Shown one piece after another: positions 35,841 to 45,079 of a DNA stretch of 64,000 nucleotides; position 1 is the first letter of the stretch; each line of letters starts with the position of its first letter. This DNA is from Muscardinus avellanarius (taxonomy: Eukaryota; Chordata; Mammalia; Rodentia; Gliridae). The notes beneath the pieces are model-generated. The model had not been told where the DNA came from and did no database searches. It was given only the letters and a program-made list of their open reading frames with translations. The DNA lies in contig OY726560.1 of assembly GCA_963383645.1 (NCBI GenBank), forward strand, positions 84,788,593 through 84,852,592. The letters run 5' to 3'. The translations under genes and the position numbers were made by a program.

Positions 35841-36240
35841 CCTGGACCTGCTTTCTGTCGCTCCTTTTCTTGAATGGACCCTTTCCACATCAACTCCTTG
35901 GGAAGAGGACAAGCCCTATTGCCCAGTTAGTTCTCACTGCCTTTGACATCTCAGGTTAAATGTCACTTCTCAGGAGAAGCCCTTCCTAGTTGCTTGGAAG
36001 GTAGGCTTCCTTTGCTTTTTGCTTCTTTTTAGAAATATACCCTGATATTTCATTCATCTCATATTTGCCATGACCACTGGATGGCAAGCACCCTGAAGAG
36101 GGGAATTTGTCTTTTTTTTTTTTCCAGTGTGTTACTAGAACCCAACATATTGTCTGGATTATAGTGTTTGCTATGCAAATATTAGCTTATATATTAATTG
36201 ATGACCTTCACATAGCCCGTGGACGTGTTGTCTCGGACTC
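35841..36240. other. No gene seen; single-copy DNA
   Basis: Nothing was recognised. Confidence 0.5.
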
Positions 36241-36244
36241 AACA

Positions 36245-36465
36245 CTGTTTTTTTTTTTTGTTGTTGTTTGCTTATTTATTTACTTTTTGTACTGGGGATT
36301 GAACCCAGGGGCATTCTATCTCCAACCTGTACCCCAAAGTCCTATTTAGTTTTTATCTTAGAACAGGATCTTGCTAAGTTGCTGAAGCTGGCCTTGAACT
36401 TGTAATTCTCCTATTTTAGCCTCCCAAATGCTGGGATTATAGGTGTGTGCCACCATACCCAGCTT
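36245..36465 (-). mobile_element. Old B1-dID SINE, reverse
   Basis: T-run, ID-like half (tactggggattgaaccc) and left half ending gtgccaccatacccagc. Confidence 0.88.
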
Positions 36466-36469
36466 CAGT

Positions 36470-38480
36470 GTTGTTTTTGAGCAGCATTAGTTCAACTCAT
36501 CCCTATTTTTAATGCTAAGTCAGAAACTGATTCTTGGTTCTGGGCTTTCTAGGGGCATCCTGAAGAAGCATAATCTTTGACTTTAATGAGCACAAGTTTG
36601 CAAGCTGCTTTCTAGAACTCATGTTATTTGGATGTGCTTTAAGGCCACTGCATGGTAACAGAGAAGTTGAGTTTGCTGGGCTCTGATCTCCACATACTGC
36701 AGGTCCAGTAGTAATATGACTTACAGACATGCAGCCTGAAGTAATTATATAAGAGGCCCTGTTCTAAGCCCTTTGCAGAAATGAATTTAATTCCCATTAA
36801 ATTATTTTCCCCTAAATAATTTAACTCTAGGTGAGTAGAGTTGTTATCACTTAGAGAAAACAAGGCACAAGGCAGGAAACTTTTTCAAATTCACACAGAC
36901 AGTAAAGGCAGAGCCAGGTTGGAAGCCTGTGATGTGGTTTGGAGGCATGCACCGGGTAGTCACAGGCATCTCTGTCTCTTACTGTGGCATCTTGGCTCTT
37001 GTGTTTTGAGGTCAGCGGTCCTGCATTTGAGGAAGGATCTGCTGCCTTAAAATGACTTGAAAAGTGTCTCCCTAGGGTGTGCTTTGACCTCTGAGGTCTT
37101 CTGAAGCAACCTACCCTGGAGGTGTAATTTACTTCCAAGGTTCTGGTATTGAGTCAAAGATTTGCCAACAAGCTTTGGGTTGGTGTGTACAGATGTGCAG
37201 AGCAGAAACCTGTCCTTGCCACAGCCCCCAGGGACATTTCCCCTGCAAACAATTCCCACCTCCAACATGGCTGCCCCAGCTCCTATAAAGCATAACAAAA
37301 GTGCTATTTGCAGCAGGCTGGGCCTGCTGGAGAAGGAGGAGCTGGAGAGGAGGGTACCCTTCTGTCCTCATGCCAAGCTCATAGCATGTGGCATGTGTTA
37401 ATTTCTTCTTACACCGTGGTAGGTAAGCCTGAGTCTGGGGGAGGATTCCACAAATGAAGCTGCAAGGAATCTGAGAAAGCAAGTCTTTCCTGCTCTCGCC
37501 TCTCTCTAATACCTGTCTTCTACACAGCCTCATCCACGTTGATTTGTATTTCCTCAACAGCAGCCATCATGGCTGCCCACCGAGGGCCACTGCACAGCTC
37601 TCTGATGCAGGCTGACCTTCAAGAAGACGACCCATGCATCCTGTACCCGGTGCTGGGAGGACCCTAGCTCTGAGCCGCACAGGGGCTTTTAGTGTCTCCT
37701 GGCCTTGCTTCTACCCGTGCCGCTCTGAGTTACTAAACGCCAGGCTGCCTTAACTTTTCCTAAGCGGATCCACCTGCTGGTAATTCGTTAGGAAAAGGTT
37801 GTTTTACTGTTTACAGAATGTGTAAGGAGGTCCCTGATTCTCTAATCAGGCTTTGCGTTTCACAGGGGGAAGTGAGGAGTGGGAGGGAAGTGAGGAGGCT
37901 TTTAAAATTAATAGAACCATACTGCAGGTATAAAACAAGAAGCAACATCTTTTACAACCCTATGGAGCAGTTCCAACTCCTTTTTTAAAAAAACCTCTTG
38001 TTCTTTTAAAAGTGATGTGTGCACAAAACCCATCATAGGTTGCTTATTGAGCCCTGCCCTGGGTTTATGCAAACAGACAAACCCAGCCTTGTTGGGTCTC
38101 CATTCCAGTTGCTCTGCGCTGGCAGCCGATAGGGGGCGCGACGGGGGCGGCGGTGCCAGGCGGTGTGGCCGCGCCATCTGCGTCCTGAGGACGCGCGCCT
38201 GGAGAGGCACGCGTGGCTTTGCGCTCCTCTCCAATGCCATCTTCTTCCCTTTTGCAGCTTCCCACTTCCCATCTGTGCCCACCCACTGGTTTCTCAAAGA
38301 ATTTTTTAAAAATTGGCATGGTTCAAGGAAAAGGAGTCGGGAGTTACATACTCCCGGATCTAGGTTTGCACAGCTTTGGAGACACATCGCGACCACTGCT
38401 CCCGGCCAACCTCTCACCCATTCTCAAAGCTGCGCCCCAGCATCACCCACCACGGCTGTGCATTTTGCAGTACCATGGAC
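36470..38480. other. No gene recognised; GC-richer single-copy block
   Basis: This is the longest stretch of moderate GC without repeats. Frames of 142 (37,129-37,557, minus), 169 (37,908-38,417, minus) and 158 codons (38,017-38,493, plus) exist. They overlap antiparallel or lie in GC-rich DNA, where long chance frames are common. No family was recognised. A small CpG-rich core lies at 38,110-38,215. It could be an alternative promoter or enhancer. Confidence 0.4.
38123..38140 (+). promoter_or_regulatory. CTCF-like motif in a CpG-rich core
   Basis: CAGCCGATAGGGGGCGCG fits the CTCF core with mismatches at its 5' side. It sits in a short CpG-dense stretch. Confidence 0.35.
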
Positions 38481-38489
38481 ATCAGGGTG

Positions 38490-38784
38490 CTAGCTGTGTT
38501 TTTTAAGTTGCCAGCAAAACGTGTTCTTTTTCTTTTCATCTCTGCCTGTAAACTCCACAAGGCATCTTCGAAGGCTGTAATTAAACCATGGAATCTGAGC
38601 ACCCTTAATCAGGGCCTGCTTGCTTGGGTACAGTTCTATACGGTCAATGAAGTCCTTATCAACAATAATTAGGCCATCACCTTGTGTATCAACTCCTCCA
38701 GGAGACATGGTTTCAGGTGCTAGGTCAATCTTTGCGCTCTGGTTCTCTGATTTAAATAAATCTAATGTTCCAGGAAAAAAACCT
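38490..38784 (-). other. Unidentified open stretch with splice-acceptor-like start
   Basis: On the minus strand the frame is open from about 38,784 to a stop at 38,490. It follows a pyrimidine-rich tract ending in TAG at 38,783, a fair splice acceptor. The predicted product, about 98 residues with an ATG 26 codons in at 38,708, is compositionally ordinary (DGLIIVDKDFIDRIELYPSK is one part). That makes it more protein-like than the neighbouring GC-driven frames. No good splice donor follows, and I could not name a family. It could be a terminal exon, a processed-pseudogene fragment or chance. Confidence 0.3.
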
Positions 38785-38907
38785 ACAACAAATGAAAAAA
38801 CTCAAGCACCAGTTATTGCAGTTCTTTCTGAATCGAATATACCTATATGACTGTTTTAAGGCATTTTAAACATAAGCACTTACTGGCTATTTTATCCAGT
38901 AATGATT

Positions 38908-38910
<3 letters not shown>

Positions 38911-38955
<45 letters not shown>
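38911..38955. repeat. (TG)n microsatellite at a SINE tail
   Basis: About twenty-two TG units directly before a reverse SINE. Confidence 0.95.
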
Positions 38956-38956
<1 letters not shown>

Positions 38957-38959
38957 TGT

Positions 38960-39031
38960 ATTGTACTGGAGATTAAATCCAGGATCATTATATCTCTAAG
39001 CTATACTACACCCCAGCCCTATTTTATTTAT
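38960..39031 (-). mobile_element. B1-dID SINE, reverse, first part (split by L1)
   Basis: The ID-like half (gtactggagattaaatcc to ccccagccctattttattta). The rest of the element lies at 40,630-40,765, beyond the inserted L1. Confidence 0.88.
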
Positions 39032-40629
39032 TCATTTATTTAATTTTTTTAATTGGTGCATTGTAGTCAAACATCTTAATGGGGTACAAGATGGTAGAGG
39101 CATACATGCACACATCACCCAATTAGCTCTCCCCCTCCCTCCTTCTCATGTTTGGCTTAGTGATTGACTTTGATATGTTTGTGAATGTACATCATGCACA
39201 TTAGGGAATTTCCTTCTTTCCCCCTCCCATCACTCTCAACTAGGTCCCCTTATTTGAGCATCTATAGTTTTTCTTTCTTCGTCTAGAGTTCCTCCTATGA
39301 CCCATCTTCTCCCTAACTTCCACATAGTAGGGAGAGGATCTGATTTCTTACTTTTTGTGACTGACTAATCTCACTTAGCATAATGTTCTCCAGTCCCATC
39401 CCTTCTCCCTGTAAATGATGTAATTTTGCTCATCTTTATGGCTGAGTAAGATTCCATTGTGTACATATCCCATAGTTTTGTAATCCATTCACCTGTTAAA
39501 GGACACCTTGGCTGGTTCCACAGTTTGGCAACTGTGAATTGTGCGGTATGCACATGAATATTAATGCATTAGTTTGGTACTTTGTTTTTTGTTCTTTTAG
39601 GTAGATACCCAGAAGTGGTATTGCTGGATCATATGGTAGGTTCATTTCCATTCTTCTGAGGATCCTCCATACTGTTTTCTGAAGTGGTTGCACTAGTTTG
39701 CAATACCACTAACAATGATTAGAGTTCCCCTTTCTCCATACCCTCACCAGCATTTGTTGTGTTTTGAATGATTGACATTCTAGTTGGAGTTATGTGAAAT
39801 CTAAGGGTAGTTTTGATTTGCATTGTCTGATTGCTAATGATGTTGAGTATTTTTTATATAGTTATTGACCATTTGAATTTCTTCTTTTGTGAAGTGTCTA
39901 TTTAGTTCACTTGCCCATATTTTGATTGGGTTATTTGTTTCTTAGTGCTGAATTTTTTGAGTTCTCTGTATATTCTAGATATTAGTCCTCTATTGGAGGA
40001 ATAGGTGGTAAATTTTTTTTCCCATTCTTTCAGCTTTCTGGTGAGGTTCTTTAGAGTTTCCATTGCTTTACTGAAGCTCTTCAGTTTAATGCAATCCCAC
40101 ACATTGATCTGCCTTTTAGTTCCTTGTGCCTTTGGGGTCTTGTTGAGAAAGTTTTTCCTGTGGCTATGTGTTGAAGTATTGGATCTATGCCTTCTTCAAG
40201 GAGCTGCAAGATCTCTAGTCTGATTTCCAGTTCTCTAATCCATTTTGAATTGACTCTTATGCAAGGTGAGAAAGTGGGGTGTATTTCTACTTTTCTGCAT
40301 ATGGTTAACCAGTTTTGCCAACACCATTTGTTGAAGAGGCTATCCTTTTTCCAGTGTTATGTTTTTGGCCCCTTTATAAAAAAATCAATTGGCTGTAAGT
40401 GTACAAATTTGTTTCTGAGTCTTCTATTCTGCTCCATTGGTGTATGTGCCTGTTTTTGTGCCAGTACCATGCTGTTTTATTACTATGGCTTTGTAGTATA
40501 GTTTGAAGTCAGGTATTGTAATCCCTCCTTCAAGGTTCTTGTTGCTGAGAACTACTTTTGTTATTCTGGGCTTTTTGTTTTTCCAAATGAATTTAAGAAT
40601 CTCTTTTGGAAATGGCCACTTTGATGATT
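39032..40629 (-). mobile_element. 5'-truncated L1 inserted in a SINE, reverse
   Basis: A reverse L1 of about 1.6 kb. It spans the 3' end (aattggtgcattgtagtc), the 3' UTR and the C-terminal part of ORF2. Frames on the minus strand contain YDPAIPLLGIY (39,496-39,693) and WDMYTMESYSAIK (39,371-39,553), both hallmarks of the L1 ORF2 carboxyl end. The reading frame is broken in several places. The direct repeat CTATTTTATTTAT at 39,019-39,031 and 40,630-40,642 is its target duplication, and the host SINE resumes after it. Confidence 0.95.
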
Positions 40630-40765
40630 CTATTTTATTTATATATGTATATGTTTTACATATTAAAACAGGGTTTCACTAAGTTGCCGAGGACTTTGCT
40701 AAGTTGCCATTGAACTTGTGATCTTCTTGTCTCAACCTTCAAGTACTGAGATTATAGGCTCCTCA
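40630..40765 (-). mobile_element. B1-dID SINE, reverse, second part
   Basis: Starts with the target-duplication copy and continues with aaaacagggtttcactaag and the left half to about 40,765. It completes the SINE begun at 38,960. Confidence 0.85.
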
Positions 40766-40797
40766 CCGCTCTAAAGAAATTAAGTTAATCAATCAAT

Positions 40798-40926
40798 TGT
40801 TTTGAAATAGGGTCTTGCTAAGTTACCCCTCCCCCTCACGTCCACACATGCTGGACTCAAACTGCAATCCTCCTGTTTCATCCTTCTAAGTACAGGGCTT
40901 ACAGGTGTGTGCCATGCACCTTACCA
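40798..40926 (-). mobile_element. SINE left-half fragment, reverse
   Basis: A diverged left monomer (gaaatagggtcttgctaag to gtgtgtgccatgcacc) with a CT-rich insertion at about 40,828-40,840. Confidence 0.7.
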
Positions 40927-42826
40927 GTAATAAGTAACTTGTAACATCCAGAAATTCAAAGTCTCAGCCCATTTTATGGAACATTGTTTAGATTTCACCA
41001 TGTTGGAGGAAGATTTCTACATTGTTTATAGTAATATTTATTGATTGCAGAGTGAGATTTTATTTGGGTATGGGTGGATTACCGCAAATTAAGTACTCCA
41101 GAGATGTTGCCCTAAATAATAATAGTAGACTCCTCCTTTGTGGATGTGCTGTGGAATGAAAGTGGAATCAAGAGTGTGCTGATGGATGAAAGTGGAATTT
41201 ATATTGAGGCTGGCCAAAGGGGCTCTTTATTTTGAGTTTTTTTTTCCATTAGAAGAGAGATGGGGAAATAGTAGCAGCAAGCCAAATACAGAGGTTGTCC
41301 TTAGAAGAAGCCTCCTGGTTGTTTCTCCCAAAGTTCTGCCATGGGGTATGGCCCCAGTAGAAATTCATCAGCTTCTTTTTATCAAGTCCTGGGTCTAAAC
41401 ATTAGCTCTTGTATTCAGACTAAAGTTACCTAGTCCAGGGTCTCAATGTTAGCTCCTCATTCAAAGATTATTGCAGGCCCAGGAAAGTAGATGGTGGAAG
41501 GGGCTTCCTTAATGAACAGATGAAAGACATTTAGTAACAAAAGAAATGAATACATTGCATTTCCTTGCCCAAATCAAATCATAGGCTCCAAAGGTCTGTG
41601 TTTTAATACCCATATGTTGGACACTTGCTTACTCCCTCTTCATAAGACCAACTCTAACCCAGTCCCGTCTTGAGGAAGGGACCTTAGATTTTTCCTACCT
41701 ATGATGAATTTTCTTAAGCAAATACTATTTTTGTTCTGGGTTTATATTGGGTTGATTGGGTTGAGTGAGAACCCTATCTTCCCAGATGTGCCCCAAATTT
41801 ACCCTTGTTTTCACTTAGCAAGTAGAAAAAAACAGTTTCAGAATTATGTGTAGGAAAATTTTTTCCCATCTGAAAATCTGAAGCAGTAGAAGTTGGATTT
41901 GCAAGTTTGTTTTGGGTAAGCAGCAAGCATATTTGCCTTGGTTGGTTCAGCAACAACATTTCTGTCCCGTCATCTAGTTAGGGATGAATGGCATATTGTG
42001 GTTTCCAAAACTGAGACTGCATATGCTGCACCCAAACTTGCTCAGTTTGGGAAGCTCACGAGTAGGCTTGCCTTTGATTTTTTTTTTTAATTCCTCTGAG
42101 CTTCTCTGAGTTTTGGCCAAAGAGAAATAGCTTCTATGCCATCCAAAATACTAGAACCAAGAATATGGAAGAAGTTAGTGAGACCCTTCTCAGAAATTCA
42201 TTGATGTGAGGTGGGGGAAAGAAGCAGAAGGGTCAGGAGGGTCACAGAATGGCCTGGTACCTTTTTCTTTTTCTGGAAAAAAGAGTGATATTGATCCACA
42301 AAGAGAAGCCCCCAAGAGAAAATGATGGTGGATTTTGTGGTGCACCTTGAGCCAAGGGTGTTCTTGTTTTAGTCTTTGATCACCAACACTCAAAGCTTGC
42401 ACAAAACTCTGATATTATATAAGGTCTTCTGAAAGAAATGGAGGGGGGTAGAGAGAGAGGGAGAGCACGCAAAGGACATTTGGGAAAGTATAATAAAAGA
42501 AAAAAATAATTTTGTATCTAGTAATTTAGACTGTCTTAGAGGTAACCAAAAACATCTGTGAGAAAATATATTCATCTATATTTTTTTCTAGTGTGACCAT
42601 GATGAACAGCAATGGCTTAAACAATCAGATCGGAACAGGCAGCACAAGTAACCAGCTGGCATCCTTGGGCAGGTGCAGAAACCTCAAGGAGGGGAAAGCA
42701 CAGGCTTCCTGGAGTGTCTGGTCTAGCAGGAGAGTTCAAGCTAAGTAGCTTAATTGAGTATTAGAGACATTGATAAAGCCTAGCTCTTGAAAGAACCAAA
42801 ATACAGCTTTCAATTTTTCTCCTGCT
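40927..42826. other. No gene seen; single-copy DNA
   Basis: About 1.9 kb with no recognised repeat and only short chance frames (60-70 codons). Confidence 0.5.
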
Positions 42827-42994
42827 ATTCCTGTAAATTTTTTTTTTCCTTTTTATAGAGAGACCAACATTCTCTCACTCCTGGATAATTTCTTGACCTG
42901 CAGTTCCCACAATTCCTGTAAATTTTTTTTCCTTTTTATAGAGAGACCAACATTCTCTCACTCCTGGATAATTTCTTGACCTGCAGTTCCCACA
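42827..42994 (+). repeat. Tandem duplication, two units of about 84 bp
   Basis: Unit 1 at 42,827-42,911 and unit 2 at 42,912-42,994 are identical except for the length of the internal T-run. Each holds attcctgtaaa, tatagagagaccaacattct and cctgcagttcccaca. Confidence 0.97.
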
Positions 42995-43094
42995 ACTCTT
43001 CTGAACATTCCCAGGTAATAGGAAAAATCTCCTTTTCAACTTAAGCCACACAGTCTCATTTGAGCAATAGTCAATAATCCAGAATAGGCCTCAG

Positions 43095-43277
43095 ACATGG
43101 GTACTGTGTTGCATGCCAGCAAATCTTGGTACTTGGAAAGCTGAGGATCACAGGTTCAAGGCCAGCCTGGGCAACTTAGTAAGAGTCTCAACAACTTAGC
43201 AAAACCCTATTTCAAAAAATAAAAAGCGCTGTGGGTATAGCTCAGAGGCGATTGCTCCTGGCTCCAATCCCCAGTAC
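43095..43277 (+). mobile_element. Old B1-dID SINE
   Basis: Diverged left half (acttggaaagctgaggatca), A-rich linker and ID-like half gctgtgggtatagctcagag. Confidence 0.85.
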
Positions 43278-43485
43278 ATCCTCCTGCCCCCCCGCCCCCC
43301 ATGGACCTAGGCCTAGTTCTTTCTCCTCTCTCCTTGTGAGGCCTGCTTGCAGCAGGGGTGGGGGGGGGGATTCCTGCTGCTCTCTGGCTACCCTGCTCCT
43401 TACCCCTGTGGTTGCCCTGCCCAGGTTGTGGGGCATGCGTGTGTTGGGCACATGTAGGAAGGGGACAGAAGAGCTCTGGGCCCTT

Positions 43486-43600
43486 CTTATCTATCATCTA
43501 TCTATCTATCTATCTATCTATCATCTATCTCTATCTATCTATCTATCTACCATCTACTGTCTATCTAATCTATCTACCATCATCAGCTATCATCTATCTA
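43486..43600. repeat. (TATC)n microsatellite at a SINE tail
   Basis: TATC units with TACC and TAATC interruptions, directly before a reverse SINE. The 214- and 85-codon frames that run through it are artefacts. Confidence 0.95.
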
Positions 43601-43755
43601 TTTTTGTGCTACTGAGGGGGTTGAACTCAGGGGCATTTTACCTTAGAGCTACACCTCTGCCTCTCCAAGTTGCTGAGGCTGGCCAGGAATCCTTGATCCT
43701 CCTTTCTCTATCTCCAAGTGCTGTTCTTCAAAATTCGTCACCGCGCTTGGCCCCG
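43601..43755 (-). mobile_element. Old SINE, reverse
   Basis: ID-like half (gtgctactgagggggttgaa) and a shortened left half ending ttcgtcaccgcgcttggccc. Confidence 0.82.
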
Positions 43756-43879
43756 AGGGTGCCAGGCTCTGTCTCCAAGCTGTCTCTTTCCCCGGGCTTC
43801 CTAAGCAGGTTCTGGAAGGAGCCAGCTTGGGCCTCTGGGCTAGGTCCCATCTGCAGTGTGTGTGTGGGGGGGTGACCTC

Positions 43880-44340
43880 CCCTCCCCTAGCCGCCCGCCC
43901 TCTGCCCAGGGCTTTCTCCGTGGCGAGTCGCAGGGGTGGGTGGGGGCTCCGTGTGGAGGGAGGTGCCGCAGGCGTCTGAGGCCCGAGGGTCTCAGTGAGC
44001 GCTGACCCGGCTCGCGGTGTTCCAGCACCGAGCCCATTAGCCAGTCCTCTCACCGCGCGTTCACCTGGGGAGATGAGCGCCTCCGAAGGACAGACTCCAG
44101 GAGACGCGAGCCTGGCTCCTAGGTCGGCTGCCCGATCCCGTTTGTGTCCGGGCAGCCGGGGCCTCCAGGGTGTAGGAGCACGCTGGGAGCAGGCAGCGTC
44201 TGGTAAACACCAGAGCAACGACGCAGAGAAGTGGAGGCGAGAGCGCGGGCCGGGTCGCGCCGCGCAGCCCCAGCCGAGGCCGTGCCACTCGGCGCCGCCC
44301 GCGCCGGCCCGGCCCGGGATGTGACCGTGGCTCGGGACAT
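43880..44340. promoter_or_regulatory. CpG island, probable promoter
   Basis: GC and CpG density are high throughout and peak at 44,240-44,325 (gccgggtcgcgccgcgcag and several GGCC/CCGCCC GC-box-like words). This is the only substantial CpG island in the window. The 189-, 128-, 109- and 73-codon frames inside are expected in such GC-rich DNA and are unrecognised. It lies just upstream of the splice junctions at 44,543 and 44,774. A bidirectional promoter is possible. Confidence 0.75.
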
Positions 44341-44543
44341 GAGCCCGTTTGTTGGCTAGCTCTTAGTGAAAAGAGTTTTGAAACGGGATCTGAATGGACA
44401 GCACTTTCTTTGTGCGGTCGGTAAATAGCACAGAGCAAAGTTAGCAAGTTGCAGCGCGGCTGCTTTCCGACTCTATGGAACCTTTCTGTAGGGAGAAGGG
44501 CAGGATGTTTTTAAGAGAATGTAACCTCACGGGAACACTAGAG
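44341..44543 (+). other. Candidate first exon of an unnamed spliced transcript
   Basis: The region follows the CpG island and ends in CTAGAG|GTAAGAAG, an excellent splice donor with GT at 44,544-44,545. The transcription start is unknown, so the left end is a guess. An ATG at 44,475 opens 23 codons in frame up to the junction. A polyadenylation signal AATAAA lies 61 bp into the putative intron, at about 44,604, so a short unspliced form is possible. No known gene was recognised. Confidence 0.5.
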
Positions 44544-44863
44544 GTAAGAAGCAAAGGACCGTGGTGCAGTTGTATATTTTATGTCTCAGAAATATGAATT
44601 TTAATAAAGCTACCAGAGAAGAGAAGGTTTCTGGCCTCTCACTATCCCCAAACCAACACCTGGCAGGCTCGTGCAAGGTGCCCTTTATTTTGGTTTGGCA
44701 TTTGTTTGTAACTGATTAAGAATCAATGGTTTTCTTATGATAATTTTCACGTGTACTTTTTCCCCTCCTTTAGAAAGCAATACAATATCTGAATGGACCA
44801 GTGTGGAGAAACCCTAAAAGAAGTAGTGTCAGAGCATTTTGGAACATATCCAGGAAAAGATAA
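44475..44863 (+). CDS. Hypothetical two-exon small ORF of 52 codons
   Basis: Joining 44,475-44,543 to 44,774-44,863 keeps one frame open. The first 23 codons start MEPFCREKGRMF, the second 29 begin KAIQYLNGPVW, and the stop is TAA. The stop lies 35 bases before the exon 2 end, too close to the next junction to trigger nonsense-mediated decay. The product is basic and has no signal peptide, membrane segment or known domain. The ATG context is weak (T at -3, G at +4). A second frame starts in exon 2 at ATG 44,793 and would run through that exon's donor. Either may be chance in a non-coding RNA. Confidence 0.2.
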
Positions 44864-44898
44864 CTTTGGACACACGTGTAGACATTCCTTGGGCAAAG
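44774..44898 (+). other. Candidate second exon (125 bp) of an unnamed transcript
   Basis: A pyrimidine-rich acceptor ttttcccctcctttag ends at 44,773, and a consensus donor GCAAAG|GTAAGG follows at 44,898. Length is typical for an internal exon. Together with the donor at 44,543 this gives a 230-bp intron. A further acceptor-like site, gtttgtctccatag, ends at 45,379, and a third exon could begin there. Confidence 0.5.
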
Positions 44899-45079
44899 GT
44901 AAGGCCAAAAACGTGTCGTCAGGAGTAGATTCGGGCTGTTTCCTTACAGCTGGTGCTGGCCTCAGCGTGGCCCGGCCTGGTGATCAGGACCCACCTCTGC
45001 CCCCCTCCTCTCACACACATGAGCACTGGAATGATAACCCTGCATCAGCTGGGCCTGGGGAAGTCACCTGGAGTCATTT

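Noticed and set aside
37129..38493. Long open frames (142, 169 and 158 codons) on both strands
   Set aside because: They overlap antiparallel, lie in GC-richer DNA where stops are rare, contain no domain I recognise and have no clear splice or promoter support.
42827..42994. CRISPR-like repeat pair
   Set aside because: It is just two adjacent units with no spacers, in a mammalian nuclear genome. It is a plain tandem duplication.
43231..43875. 214-codon plus-strand frame
   Set aside because: It crosses a TATC microsatellite (Leu-Ser-Ile-Tyr repeats) and a reverse SINE, so it is an artefact.
43649..44447. Frames of 189, 128, 109 and 73 codons in the CpG island
   Set aside because: Open frames on several strands and phases are expected in CpG-dense DNA. 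The sequences are Pro/Arg/Ala-rich with no recognisable family.
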